Assembly (NCBI RefSeq): GCF_028473645.1
Contig: NZ_CP097269.1
Coordinates: 1,754,001 to 1,818,000 of the forward strand
Length of the DNA: 64,000 bases
Source: Acidovorax sp. GBBC 1281
GTDB lineage: Bacteria > Pseudomonadota > Gammaproteobacteria > Burkholderiales > Burkholderiaceae_C
Reading direction: 5' to 3'
Below the pieces are notes generated by a model, which saw nothing but the letters and a program-made list of their open reading frames with translations, was not told where the DNA came from and did not search any database. Shown here piece after piece: positions 8,417-17,091 of this stretch; positions within the stretch are counted from its first letter, which is position 1, and the number at the start of each line of letters is the position of its first letter. The position numbers and the translations under genes were made by a program.

Positions 8417-9526
8417 ATGTCCGAATTCCAAATCCCACTGCACGCCATCAAGGGGCGGGGCGCCGCGACGCGGATCCCGCACCGTTTCCTGCGCGATGCG
8501 CGCGACGCCTTCGACGATGGTTGGGCTGAGCCCGGCGAAGGGCCGGACGCCGCTGAGCCCCAGGCCACGCGCGTGGTGCGGGAGACCGCGCGCAGCGCCA
8601 TCTGCGCCAACGACTCGCCGGACATCTTCTTCGAGCACTCGGTCAACCCCTACCGCGGGTGCGAGCACGGCTGCATCTACTGCTACGCGCGGCCCACGCA
8701 CAGCTACCTGAACCTGTCGCCGGGGCTGGACTTCGAGACGCAGATCATCGCCAAGCACAACATCGCCGAGGTGCTGCGCGGCGAACTGGCCCGGCCCGGG
8801 CACGTGCCGCAGCTGCTCAACATCGGATCGGCCACCGACTGCTACCAGCCTGTGGAGCGCGAGCTGCGCCTGACGCGCGGGCTGATCGAAGTGCTGGGCG
8901 AGGCCCGCTACCCGTTTTCGGTCATCACCAAGTCGAGCGGGGTGGAGCGCGACCTCGACCTGCTCGCCCCCCTGGCGCGCGACCGTCTGGCCGCCGCCTA
9001 CGTGACCATCACCACGCTGGACGCCGCGCTCGCCCGCCGCCTGGAGCCGCGCGCCGCCGCGCCGCACCGGCGCCTGCGCACCATCCGCGCGCTGGCCGAG
9101 GCTGGCGTGCCCGTGGGCGTGAGCGTGGCGCCGCAGATCCCGTTCATCACCGAAGACATGGAACAGGTGCTGGAGGCCGCGCGTGACGCCGGCGCCACGA
9201 CCGCCTTCTACACCGTGGTGCGCCTGCCCTGGGAGGTGGCGCCGCTCATGCGCGAGTGGCTGGCGCTGCACTACCCGCAGCGCGCGGCGCGCGTGATGGC
9301 CCGCATCCAGGACCTGCACGGCCTGAGCGCCGAGGCCCGCGCGGCGGGCAAGAGCTACCAGAGCGACTTCGCCACGCGCATGAAGGGCACGGGGCTGTGG
9401 GCCGACCTGGTGCGCCAGCGGTTCGCCACCGCGTGCCGGCGCCTGGGCCTGAACCGCCAGCGCGTGGAGCTCGACCTGTCGCAGTACCGGCCGGCACTGG
9501 CACGGGGGCAGGGCGTTCTTTTTTAG
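8417..9526 (+). CDS. Radical SAM protein, PA0069/SplB-like family
   Basis: A 369-residue protein with the radical SAM cluster motif CxxxCxxC at Cys82, Cys86 and Cys89 (RGCEHGCIYCYAR). The ligated [4Fe-4S] cluster would cleave S-adenosylmethionine to start radical chemistry. The barrel follows (NIGSATDCYQPVE, VITKSSG, PVGVSVAPQIPFI), ending in a family-typical C-terminus near LGLNRQRVELDLSQYRP. This is the PA0069-type group distantly related to spore photoproduct lyase; its substrate is not known. The LexA-type box 72 bp upstream suggests induction by DNA damage, consistent with a nucleic-acid repair role, which is inference. A degenerate copy of its 3' end lies at 11728-11806. Confidence 0.88.
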   Translation: MSEFQIPLHAIKGRGAATRIPHRFLRDARDAFDDGWAEPGEGPDAAEPQATRVVRETARSAICANDSPDIFFEHSVNPYRGCEHGCIYCYARPTHSYLNLSPGLDFETQIIAKHNIAEVLRGELARPGHVPQLLNIGSATDCYQPVERELRLTRGLIEVLGEARYPFSVITKSSGVERDLDLLAPLARDRLAAAYVTITTLDAALARRLEPRAAAPHRRLRTIRALAEAGVPVGVSVAPQIPFITEDMEQVLEAARDAGATTAFYTVVRLPWEVAPLMREWLALHYPQRAARVMARIQDLHGLSAEARAAGKSYQSDFATRMKGTGLWADLVRQRFATACRRLGLNRQRVELDLSQYRPALARGQGVLF

Positions 9527-9586
9527 AGTTGCCTCCGCGCACGCTGAAGGAAATGGATGCGGGCGGCTGCCCGGCGAGCCCAAGCC

Positions 9587-9900
9587 TCAAGGCTTTGCCG
9601 CTTCGAGCAGACGGTCGCGCAGCTCCAGCCTGTCGGGCATGTCGATGTCGGAGAGCGCAGACAGCCAGATGCCGTCCGTCGCGAACCTGACCAGTGCGAA
9701 TCGGGTGTCTCGATCCGTGGCGTCGTGCCGGTCCCGTTGTGCGTTGAACCAGGTGGCCCAGGCGTGCCTGAGCTGGGCTTCGGTCAGTATGGAGATCGAC
9801 AGCGCTGCCTTGGGGTGTCGCTGCTCTTTCAGTCCGTTTCCAGCAAGACCTTCACGTAGGCAGGGGTGAAGACGCCGGCGGCTTCGGTGTCGTTGGCCAT
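9587..9900 (-). pseudogene. Small hypothetical gene broken by a -1 frameshift
   Basis: From ATG 9900 the frame reads MANDTEAAGVFTPAYVKVLLETD and hits TGA at 9829-9831. The other frame at once continues as a coherent protein (KEQRHPKAALSISILTEAQLR through DRLLEAAKP, stop at 9587). Adding a single base at the junction joins both parts into one polypeptide of about 104 residues. I recognise no domain. It lies convergent to the radical SAM gene. It could be a real pseudogene or a sequencing indel. Confidence 0.5.
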
Positions 9901-10038
9901 GTAGCAGTCCAGCCAAGCCGGCCCGTGATTTCGCCGACTTTGTGGCCTCGGTGGCCCAGGACGGCACGTGCAGAGCACACAGCGCTCACTGATCTGGCAC
10001 TGGCCCGGGCCTGAAGCTGCGCCGCACACGCCGTCGGC

Positions 10039-10932
10039 TCAAGCCTGCGCAGCGCTGGCCAGCAGCGCGGCCACCAGCACCTGCATGCCGCGCATCAGCG
10101 GCTTGTCCTGCCGCATGATGATTCCCAGCTCGCGCGACAGCGCGGGCCGCAGCGGGCGCACCTGCAGGGCCGTGCGGTCCGCATCGCGCAGGGCCATGGC
10201 GGGCAGGATGCTGTATCCCAACCCGGCGGCCACCATCTGCTTGATCGCTTCGATGCTGCCCAATTCCATGGTGGGCCGGGCGCGTACGCCGCCGGCCAAG
10301 AGCCACGCTTCGGTCCGCTGGCGCGTGTTGGTGCCAGGCTCGAACAGGATGAGCGGCATGTCTGCCAGATTTTTGGGCGTGACGGTTCTGGGCAGTGCCG
10401 GTGCCTGCACGGCGCTGACGGCCACGAACGCGTCTGTCAGCGCGGTGGATACCGTGAGCGCACGGCTGGCGACCGGCAGGGTCACCAGCCCGAGATCGAG
10501 CGCATTCAGCTCCACGCGGCGAACGATGTCGTCGGTGTTTCCCGTGGTGACGACGACGTGCAGGGCCGGGTGCGACGAGCGGATCTGCCGCAGCAGCGCA
10601 GGCAGCAGATGCAGGCAGGCCGTCGCGCCGGTGCCCATCCGCACGGTGCCCTGAACGCCGTCGGCATGGCTGGACACCGCGGCGGCGGCCTGCATGCCGG
10701 CGTCCAGCAGCCCACGCGCGTGCCCGGCCAGTGTCGTGCCGGCGGCAGTGGGGGCAACCGTTCTGCCCACCCGCTCGATCAGGCGCAGGCCGGCTTTGCG
10801 CTCGAGTTCGCGCACCTGTGCACTCACGGCGGGCTGGGTCACGCCGAGCTGCTCGGCCGCGACCGAGAAGCTGCCAGTGTCCAGCACCAGAATGAACGCC
10901 TGCAGCTGATCGAAGGTGAAGGGTAGGGCCAT
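10039..10932 (-). CDS. LysR-family transcriptional regulator
   Basis: A 297-residue LysR regulator. The N-terminal winged helix-turn-helix spans about residues 5-65 (FTFDQLQAFILVLDTGSFSVAAEQLGVTQPAVSAQVREL) and the periplasmic-binding-protein-like effector domain about 90-290. The start at ATG 10932 is preferred over the upstream ATG 10965, because the extra eleven residues are not family-like and would overlap the promoter. It is divergent from a GNAT acetyltransferase gene with 61 bp between them. An inverted repeat ATAAT-N4-ATTAT overlaps its own start codon, suggesting autorepression and control of the neighbour. Confidence 0.9.
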   Translation of the reverse strand: MALPFTFDQLQAFILVLDTGSFSVAAEQLGVTQPAVSAQVRELERKAGLRLIERVGRTVAPTAAGTTLAGHARGLLDAGMQAAAAVSSHADGVQGTVRMGTGATACLHLLPALLRQIRSSHPALHVVVTTGNTDDIVRRVELNALDLGLVTLPVASRALTVSTALTDAFVAVSAVQAPALPRTVTPKNLADMPLILFEPGTNTRQRTEAWLLAGGVRARPTMELGSIEAIKQMVAAGLGYSILPAMALRDADRTALQVRPLRPALSRELGIIMRQDKPLMRGMQVLVAALLASAAQA

Positions 10933-10944
10933 AATTTTTATTAT
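10931..10944. promoter_or_regulatory. Candidate LysR operator
   Basis: ATAAT-TTTT-ATTAT is a perfect dyad in the divergent LysR/GNAT gap, touching the LysR start codon. Its AT-rich dyad form suits LysR binding; which protein binds is inferred from position only. Confidence 0.4.
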
Positions 10945-10993
10945 GCAGTGAAGAGTGTGTAACAACTTCTCTTATTGTGTCAGAGGCTCCACC

Positions 10994-11566
10994 ATGCATG
11001 CCATGAATGCCATCCACATCCCACCCGTCATGCCTTGCGCACCCACCACCACCGTCATCGTCGAGGCCGCTTCGTCCCATGTCCCAGCGCTGCGCGACAT
11101 CTACGGCCACTATGTGCAGACCGCCATCTGCACCATGGAAGAACAGGTTCCCACGCTGGCCGAGATGCACCGCCGCCACGATGCGCTGCGCCGCGAAGGG
11201 CTGCCGTGGCTGGTGGCGCTCAGAGGCGGCGAAGTGGTCGGCTATGCGTATGCGAGCCGGTATCGCCCGCGCCTTGGATACAGCCGCACGGTAGAGACCT
11301 CCATCTACGTGCGCAGCGGATGCCACGGCCAGGGGGTGGGGCAGGCCCTGATCGATGCGCTCGTGCAAGCCTGCGAATCCTTGGGATTGCGCCAGATGGT
11401 GGCGGTGATCGTGGACGACGGTGAAACCGCCGGCTCCATCCGTCTGCATGAGCGCTCCGGATTCCGGCGCGTCGGCGTGTTCGAGCAAGTCGGCCGCAAT
11501 GTGGACACGATCCTGATGCAACGCAGCCTGATGCTGGCCACCACGGCCCGCGCCGCCTGCGGATGA
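10994..11566 (+). CDS. GNAT N-acetyltransferase, phosphinothricin-acetyltransferase-like
   Basis: A 190-residue acetyl-CoA-dependent acetyltransferase. Features of the Pat/Bar/YncA branch are present: the IYGHYVQTAICTMEE opening near residues 35-50, YAYASRYRPRLGYSRTVETSIYV near 90-115, the acetyl-CoA loop GCHGQGVGQALIDAL near 117-131, and SIRLHERSGFRRVG near 155-168. Such enzymes acetylate small amines, for example methionine sulfone, methionine sulfoximine or phosphinothricin. The start at 10994 follows an AGAGG ribosome binding site; upstream starts are leader sequence. It is probably controlled by the divergent LysR protein. Confidence 0.85.
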   Translation: MHAMNAIHIPPVMPCAPTTTVIVEAASSHVPALRDIYGHYVQTAICTMEEQVPTLAEMHRRHDALRREGLPWLVALRGGEVVGYAYASRYRPRLGYSRTVETSIYVRSGCHGQGVGQALIDALVQACESLGLRQMVAVIVDDGETAGSIRLHERSGFRRVGVFEQVGRNVDTILMQRSLMLATTARAACG

Positions 11567-12026
11567 GTGCGGGTGCGTGCACCAGCGCTGCGCGCTCGCC
11601 GAAAACTGCGCGCCCGCGCAGCCAGAACGCCATTCGCTGCCGTGCAGCGGCATGCGTTCAGTGGCACGCCGAACGCCACCCTCCTGAGCCGGTGGTCGAT
11701 GGCGCCGCCCTGGAGCCAAGCCGATGAATGCCGCTGCCTGGGCCTGAACCGCCAGCGCATGGAGCCGGACCTCTCCCAAACCCGGCCCGGCCTGGCGGGG
11801 GGCTGAGCAGCCTGTTCTGGGCCCGCGGAGGATCGCGCGGCCGGGGGGGCTGCAAACAATCTTTCGCAATGCGCCGGACAACGCAACTTGCTGCTGTCGC
11901 CGGCCCCCGCTTCAGTGCCACGCGGGGCGGCCGCGGTTCTAAGCTCGGCCGTGAATGTTCTGTGGCCGCTGCCGTTTCCTGCGGTGGCCGGCTTTCCGCC
12001 ATTTCCTGCTGTCTGGAGTGCGACCC
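11567..12026. other. 460-bp gap holding a radical SAM gene fragment
   Basis: No intact gene is supported here. The centre carries the degenerate 3' copy of the radical SAM gene at 11728-11806. The rest is GC-rich, and I see no convincing terminator or operator in it. Confidence 0.5.
11728..11806 (+). pseudogene. Fragment duplicating the 3' end of the radical SAM gene
   Basis: The frame here encodes CLGLNRQRMEPDLSQTRPGLAGG and then a stop. The 3' end of the gene at 8417-9526 encodes RLGLNRQRVELDLSQYRPALARG. The DNA run GGGCCTGAACCGCCAGCGC is identical in both. Upstream of about 11728 the similarity stops, so only the last 25 codons or so remain. Confidence 0.7.
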
Positions 12027-12725
12027 ATGGCCTTGCGTGATTTCAAAGTGCTGACCTTCGACGTGGTCGGCACCCTCATCGATTTCGAGGGCGGCATGCT
12101 CGCCTATCTGCGCCGGGCCGTGCCCGGCAGCGCCGTGAGCGACGAGGCGTTCCTCGCGGCCTACCGCGCCGCGCGCAAGAGCGGCGACACCTGGACCTAT
12201 CCCGACGACCTGGAGCGCTGCTGGCATGCGATCGCGCCGTCGCTGGGCCTGCCCGACAGCGAGGCGCTGGCGCGCGGCTTGCGCGACTCGGTGGCCGACT
12301 GGCCGGCGTTCCCCGACTCGGTGCAGGCGCTCCAGCGCCTGCGCGGGCATTTCAAGCTCGTGACCATGACGAACGCCCAGACCTGGGCGCTGGAGCACTT
12401 CCAGAAAGCGCTGGGCTCGCCCTTCGACCTGCTGCTGAGCTGCGACGACGCCTTGTGCGAGAAGCCCGACGCGCGCTACTTCGCCTATGCCCGCGGCCGC
12501 TACGAGGGCGCCTGGGGCTACCGGCAGGCCGACAACCTGCACGTGGCGCAGAGCCAGTACCACGACATCGGCATCTCCAAGCGGCTGGGCATCGCCACCT
12601 GCTGGATCGAACGGCGGCACGGCATGAAGGACTCGGGCGGCACCATCGAATCCGAGCACACCGTGCCGGACTACCACTTCCACACGCTGGCCCAGCTGGC
12701 CGACGCGGTGGAGGCGGGGCAATGA
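12027..12725 (+). CDS. HAD-superfamily hydrolase, haloacid dehalogenase-like
   Basis: A 232-residue cytoplasmic hydrolase. HAD motif I is FDVVGTLIDF (nucleophile Asp near residue 11), where the usual FDxDGT has Val in place of the second Asp, as in type II haloacid dehalogenases rather than phosphatases. Motif II TMTNAQ lies near residue 113 and a lysine motif CEKPDARYF near 147. Start ATG 12027 follows a CTGGAG ribosome binding site. Its stop overlaps the start of the next gene in an ATGA, so the two are translationally coupled. The substrate is unknown; coupling to an M20 amidohydrolase suggests both act on the same compound. Confidence 0.85.
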   Translation: MALRDFKVLTFDVVGTLIDFEGGMLAYLRRAVPGSAVSDEAFLAAYRAARKSGDTWTYPDDLERCWHAIAPSLGLPDSEALARGLRDSVADWPAFPDSVQALQRLRGHFKLVTMTNAQTWALEHFQKALGSPFDLLLSCDDALCEKPDARYFAYARGRYEGAWGYRQADNLHVAQSQYHDIGISKRLGIATCWIERRHGMKDSGGTIESEHTVPDYHFHTLAQLADAVEAGQ

Positions 12726-13942
12726 GCCTGGACGGCCACGAGCGCTTGCCGGCGCTGGAGGGCCTGGAGCGCATCGCCCGGCCGGTGGCCGACCTGCTGC
12801 CCGAACTCGTCACGCTGCGGCGCGACCTGCATGCGCACCCCGAGCTGGCCTTTCAGGAGCGGCGCACGGCCGGCATCGTGGCGCAGGCGCTGCGGCTGCT
12901 CGGCCTGGAGGTGCACGAAGGCATCGGCGGCACCGGCGTGGTCGGCACGCTGCGCTGCGGCAGCGGGCCCCGCAGCGTGGGCCTGCGCGCCGACATGGAT
13001 GCGCTGCCCATGGTGGAATTGGGCACGGCGTCGCATGCCAGCCGCCACCCGGGCGCGCACCACGGCTGCGGTCACGACGGCCACACCAGCATGCTGATCG
13101 GCGCGGCGCGCCAACTGGCGCGCACGCGCGGGTTCGATGGCACCGTGCACTTCATCTTCCAGCCCGCCGAGGAAGGCAAAGGCGGCGCGCGCAAGATGAT
13201 CGAGGATGGCCTGTTCGAGCGCTTTCCGTGCGACAGCGTCTACGCGCTGCACAACTGGCCCGACCTGCCGCTGGGCCATGCCCAGACCCGGCCCGGGCCC
13301 ATCATGGCCGCGGCCGACCGCTTCGATATCGCCGTGCGCGGGCGCGGCGGCCATGCCGCGCAGCCGCACCACACGCCCGATGCCATCCTGGCCGCGAGCC
13401 AGCTGGTGGCGCAGCTCAACACCATCGTGGCGCGCCGCATCGACCCCGGCGAGTCGGCCGTGCTGTCGGTCACGCGCATCGAGGGCGGGCACAGCCACAA
13501 CGTGCTGCCGGCCGAGGTGCAGATCACCGGCACGGTGCGCAGCTTCGACGCCGCATCGCAAGACCGCATCGAGGCCGCGCTGCGCGCCACCGCCGAGGGC
13601 ATTGCCCTGGCCAGCGGCACGCAGGTGGAGGTGACCTACCTTCGCTACTACCCCGCGACGGCGAACACCCCGGCCGAGGCGGATCTGGCACTGCAAGCCG
13701 CACGCGCCATCGGCCTGCAGGCCGGCGTGGCACCGCGCGCGGCCTTCACCTCGGAAGACTTCGCCTTCATGCTGCAGCGCCGCCCGGGCGCCTACCTGTG
13801 GCTCGGCCAGGGCCGCGCCGAGCCCGGACCCGACGGGGAGCGCGCGCTGCACCACCCGTGCTACGACTTCAACGACGACGCGCTGCCGCTGGGCGTGCGC
13901 TGGTTCTGCGAGGTGGCGGCGCGCGCCCTGGCGCCGGCCTGA
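12722..13942 (+). CDS. M20D-family amidohydrolase
   Basis: A 406-residue metal-dependent amidohydrolase of the hippurate hydrolase, IAA-amino-acid hydrolase and N-acetylaminoacid deacylase group. Visible motifs: LRRDLHAHPELAFQE near residues 33-47, GLRADMDALPM near 87-97, the metal-binding HHGCGHDGHTSML near 115-128, FQPAEEGKGGA near 143-153, and ALHNWPD near 175. It removes an acyl group from an N-acyl amino acid in the cytoplasm. The start overlaps the HAD gene stop by four bases. A cupin gene follows 80 bp downstream and may belong to the same transcript. Confidence 0.92.
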   Translation: MSLDGHERLPALEGLERIARPVADLLPELVTLRRDLHAHPELAFQERRTAGIVAQALRLLGLEVHEGIGGTGVVGTLRCGSGPRSVGLRADMDALPMVELGTASHASRHPGAHHGCGHDGHTSMLIGAARQLARTRGFDGTVHFIFQPAEEGKGGARKMIEDGLFERFPCDSVYALHNWPDLPLGHAQTRPGPIMAAADRFDIAVRGRGGHAAQPHHTPDAILAASQLVAQLNTIVARRIDPGESAVLSVTRIEGGHSHNVLPAEVQITGTVRSFDAASQDRIEAALRATAEGIALASGTQVEVTYLRYYPATANTPAEADLALQAARAIGLQAGVAPRAAFTSEDFAFMLQRRPGAYLWLGQGRAEPGPDGERALHHPCYDFNDDALPLGVRWFCEVAARALAPA

Positions 13943-14022
13943 TGCGGGCTTGAAGCCTGGCATCGCCCAGGCGCCGCACTTTGATTCCTTCCATCCACTT
14001 CATCGACCCAAGGGACCATCCC

Positions 14023-14376
14023 ATGAGCATCACCGTGCTGCGCCAGTCCGCCACCCTCGGCGGCTTCGAACACCAGGGCACGCCCGCCCGTCCTTTGACC
14101 CTGCCGCCGTGCGAGTTCAGCGGCATCGACGTCGATCTGCAGGGCGCGGGCGAGAACCGCTCGGGCCTGTGGGAATGCACGCCCGGCTGCTTCGAGCGCC
14201 AACTGGCCAATGCCGAGGTCATGCACATCCTGGCCGGGGCCTGCACCTTCACGCCCACGGGCGGCGAGCCGCAATCCATTCGAGCCGGAGACACGCTGTT
14301 CTTCCCGTCGAACACGACGGGCGAGTGGCATGTGACGCAAACGCTGCGCAAGGTGTTCGTGGTGCTGGCGGCGTAA
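14023..14376 (+). CDS. Cupin-domain protein
   Basis: A 117-residue single-domain cupin of the DUF861 type, seen in WECTPGCFERQLANAEVMHILAGACTFTP (residues about 45-75) and the second motif GDTLFFPSNTTGEWHV (about 89-104). Proteins of this type are often linked to (S)-ureidoglycine or amine catabolism. Here the metal-binding histidines are partly replaced, so an enzymatic role is uncertain. The start at 14023 is preceded by AAGGGA. It is convergent with the RidA-like gene. Confidence 0.8.
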   Translation: MSITVLRQSATLGGFEHQGTPARPLTLPPCEFSGIDVDLQGAGENRSGLWECTPGCFERQLANAEVMHILAGACTFTPTGGEPQSIRAGDTLFFPSNTTGEWHVTQTLRKVFVVLAA

Positions 14377-14397
14377 AGCCTTTACCGGCGCCTGCGT

Positions 14398-14832
14398 TCA
14401 GGGGCGTGCAGGTCCGTCGCCGATCGGCGCGGGCAGCTTCGCGATCACCTTGATTTCGAACTGGAAGCCGTAGAGCCAGGTCACACCCACGCCGGTCAGC
14501 GTGGGGTGGGGCGCGTTGCCCCAGTATTCCGGCACGATGGCCCACACCGTCTCGAACGTCGATTCGGGATCGACGAGGAAGACCGTGACATCCACCACGT
14601 CGTCGAAGGTGCAGCCGGCCGCTTGCAGGATGGCGTTCAGGTGGTCGAACGCCAGCCGCACCTGCGCCGGCAGGTCGGGCTCGGGCGATCCATCCTCGCG
14701 GCTGCCGACCTGGCCCGACACGAACAGGAAGCCGTTGGAGCGGACTGCTGGCGAATAGCGGTTGCGGTCGTAGAGCGCGCGGCGCCCGGCGGGGAAGACG
14801 ACGTCGCGTTGGGGCGTGCTGGTGGAGTTCAT
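14398..14832 (-). CDS. RidA/YjgF/Rid-family protein
   Basis: A 144-residue Rid-family protein. Family features include SNGFLFVSGQVGSREDGS (residues about 28-45), QVRLAFDHLNAILQAAGCTFDDVVDVTVFLVD (about 53-84), and PTLTGVGVTWL near 110. Canonical RidA hydrolyses reactive enamines and imines made by PLP or flavin enzymes and relies on a conserved Arg near 105; that position reads differently here, so it may belong to a Rid subgroup of unknown activity. It is divergent from a LysR gene, with a GTTTG-N7-CAAAC operator between them. Confidence 0.88.
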   Translation of the reverse strand: MNSTSTPQRDVVFPAGRRALYDRNRYSPAVRSNGFLFVSGQVGSREDGSPEPDLPAQVRLAFDHLNAILQAAGCTFDDVVDVTVFLVDPESTFETVWAIVPEYWGNAPHPTLTGVGVTWLYGFQFEIKVIAKLPAPIGDGPARP

Positions 14833-14928
14833 CAAAGGTTTATCGGGGCGAAGCCGCCCGGTGGTTGGCGATGAAGGCACTGTAGGCAGCGGCGTGCGGG
14901 GGATAAAGGGCCCAGTCCACCCATCACT

Positions 14929-14945
14929 GTTTGTAGACTCCAAAC
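14929..14945. promoter_or_regulatory. Candidate LysR operator in the RidA/LysR gap
   Basis: GTTTG-TAGACTC-CAAAC is a perfect dyad containing a T-N11-A core. It lies 37 bp before the LysR start and 97 bp before the RidA start, a classic place for LysR control of a divergent target. Confidence 0.5.
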
Positions 14946-14981
14946 AATCCCACCGCCACCGCCACCGAAAGCACAGCGCCC

Positions 14982-15908
14982 ATGGACCGTTTCGATGCAA
15001 TGCAGGCCTTCGCCCGCGTGGTGGAGGCCGGCAGCTTCACCAAGGCGGCGGAGACCCTGCACATGAGCAAGACCACCGTGACCCAGCTCGTCCAGCAGCT
15101 GGAGGCGCGGCTGCGCGTGAAGCTGCTGAACCGCACGACCCGCAAGGTCAACGTCACGGCCGATGGCGCGGCCTATTACGAACGCGTGGTGCGCCTGCTG
15201 GCCGACATGGACGATGCCGAGGGCAGCCTGTCCAGCGCCTCCGCGCTGCCCCGGGGCCGCCTGCGGGTGGACGTGCCCAGCCCGCTGGCCCGCGCCATCC
15301 TGGTACCGGCGCTGCCGGCCTTCCACGCCCGGTACCCGGACATCCAGATCGACATGGGCGTGAGCGACCGCATCGTGGACCTGATCGGCGAGAACGTGGA
15401 CTGCGTGGTGCGCGGGGGGGAGCCCACCGATCCGTCCCTGGTCGCGCGGCGCGTGGGCGACCTGCAGCTGGGCGTGTATGCTGCGCCCGGCTACCTTGAG
15501 CGCGCGGGTACGCCGCTGCACCCGAACGAGCTGGAGAACTCTCACCACCGCACGGTGGGCTTTCTCTGGGCGCGCACCGGCAAGGCTTTGCCGTACGCCA
15601 TGCACCGCGAGGGCGAACGCCTGGCCGTGCGGGGCTGCCATGTGTTCTCGGTGGACGACGGCAACGCGTACCTGGCGGCCGGCGTGGCGGGCCTGGGCGT
15701 GCTGTGGCTGCCGGACTACCTGGCGCGCGAGCCCCTGGAGCGGGGCGAACTGGTGCGGCTGTTCCAGGACTGGCGCCTGGACCCGATGCCGCTGTACATC
15801 GCGTATGCGCCGCACCGGCACGTCAGCCCGCGGCTGCGCGTGTTCATCGAGTGGGTGGCCGGCCTCATGGAGCGGCATGCGCCCCTGGCCGGCCGGCCAC
15901 GGGCGTGA
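14982..15908 (+). CDS. LysR-family transcriptional regulator
   Basis: A 308-residue regulator of the common MDRFDAMQAF subgroup. The helix-turn-helix covers about residues 1-60 (FARVVEAGSFTKAAETLHMSKTTVTQLVQQLE) and the effector domain about 90-295. The ATG start is fixed by family alignment. It is divergent from a RidA-like gene and converges with the dehydrogenase cluster, whose last stop lies 10 bp beyond its own. Likely target: the divergent RidA gene. Confidence 0.92.
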   Translation: MDRFDAMQAFARVVEAGSFTKAAETLHMSKTTVTQLVQQLEARLRVKLLNRTTRKVNVTADGAAYYERVVRLLADMDDAEGSLSSASALPRGRLRVDVPSPLARAILVPALPAFHARYPDIQIDMGVSDRIVDLIGENVDCVVRGGEPTDPSLVARRVGDLQLGVYAAPGYLERAGTPLHPNELENSHHRTVGFLWARTGKALPYAMHREGERLAVRGCHVFSVDDGNAYLAAGVAGLGVLWLPDYLAREPLERGELVRLFQDWRLDPMPLYIAYAPHRHVSPRLRVFIEWVAGLMERHAPLAGRPRA

Positions 15909-15918
15909 TGCGGGCCTG

Positions 15919-17091
15919 TCAGGCCGCCTGCTGCGCCGGCTGCGATGCCGCGAACCGGCCGATGAAGTAGGGCGCCAGCGGAATCGACGTCTGGCCCGTG
16001 GCGATCAGTTCGGCCATGGTCTCGCCCACGCCGGGGCTGATGGCGAAGCCCTCGCCGTTGAAGCCGAAGGCGTAGTGCAGTCCCGCCACCTTGGCGCTCG
16101 GCCCCATCACCGGCTGCCAGTCAGGGGTGTAGCCCTCGATGCCGCTCCACACGCGGATCAGCTGCACGTGCTCGAACGCCGGCACGAAGCGGCGCAGCTC
16201 GCGCAACTGGCGCAGCACGTTGTCGGGCTTCACGTAGGCGCGGATGCGGTCGGCATGCGCGGGCCCTTTCAGGCCGCCGCCGAAGACGATGTTGCCGCGC
16301 GCAATCTGCCGGAAGTACAGGCCTTCGGTCTCGATGGGGGACGACAGGCCGATGGACGGCCCGAGCGCGTAGGGCAGGGGCTCGGTCACGCCCATCTGCG
16401 GGCCGCGGGCCTCTATCGGCACGGGCTCGCCGAACTGCTCGGCCATGCGGTTGGACCACGCGCCGCAGGCCACCAGCATCTGCGGGGCGCGAAAGCGCCG
16501 GCCATCGGCCGTGTGGGCGACGAAACCGTTGGCGTCGCGCTCCACCTGCATCACCTCGGCATGCTCGACGATGTTCGCGCCCGCACGCCGCGCCGCGCGG
16601 GCGAAGGCCGGGCCGGCCAGGCGGGGGTTGGCGTGGCCGTCCTGGGGCGAGTAGGACCCCGCCACCACGCCGGGCGCGAAGATGCCCCAGCGCTGGCGCA
16701 ACTGCTCGGCGGTGAACAGCTGCAGATCCAGCCCCAGGGGCTTGACGTCGTGCGCGTGCTTTTCGAGCACCGCGGCCTGCTTTTCGGTGTAGCACACGCG
16801 CAGGTGGCCGTAGGGCACGAACTCGGCGTCTTCGCCCAGCAACGACCGGATGCGGCCCCATACGGCGCGCGCGCGGTTGGCCAGCGGCATCTGGTGCAGC
16901 TCGCGCCCCTGGCGGCGCACGTTGCCGAAATTGGTGCCGCTGGCCTGGCGGCCCACCAGTTCGCGCTCCAGCAGCGTGACGGACAGGCCGTGCTGGCGCA
17001 GGAAGAAGGCCGTGGTGGTGCCCATCAGGCCACCGCCCAGCACCAGCACGTCGGTGTCGTGCGTCGTGGTGTTCTGGCTGCCGTGGTTCAT
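15919..17091 (-). CDS. FAD-dependent amine/opine dehydrogenase subunit (HcnC/OoxB/LhpB-like)
   Basis: A 390-residue flavoprotein of the D-amino-acid oxidase superfamily. The FAD Rossmann motif VLVLGGGLMGTTTAFFL is at about residues 13-29; GRQASGTNFGNVRRQGRE follows at about 45-62, and the C-terminal FAD motif GFNGEGFAISPGVGE is near 350. It would carry the substrate site of a three-subunit membrane-associated dehydrogenase like HcnABC, OoxAB or D-hydroxyproline dehydrogenase, oxidising an amino acid or opine C-N bond. It is last in the order A-B-C; its start overlaps the preceding gene's stop by four bases, indicating coupling. Confidence 0.88.
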   Translation of the reverse strand: MNHGSQNTTTHDTDVLVLGGGLMGTTTAFFLRQHGLSVTLLERELVGRQASGTNFGNVRRQGRELHQMPLANRARAVWGRIRSLLGEDAEFVPYGHLRVCYTEKQAAVLEKHAHDVKPLGLDLQLFTAEQLRQRWGIFAPGVVAGSYSPQDGHANPRLAGPAFARAARRAGANIVEHAEVMQVERDANGFVAHTADGRRFRAPQMLVACGAWSNRMAEQFGEPVPIEARGPQMGVTEPLPYALGPSIGLSSPIETEGLYFRQIARGNIVFGGGLKGPAHADRIRAYVKPDNVLRQLRELRRFVPAFEHVQLIRVWSGIEGYTPDWQPVMGPSAKVAGLHYAFGFNGEGFAISPGVGETMAELIATGQTSIPLAPYFIGRFAASQPAQQAA

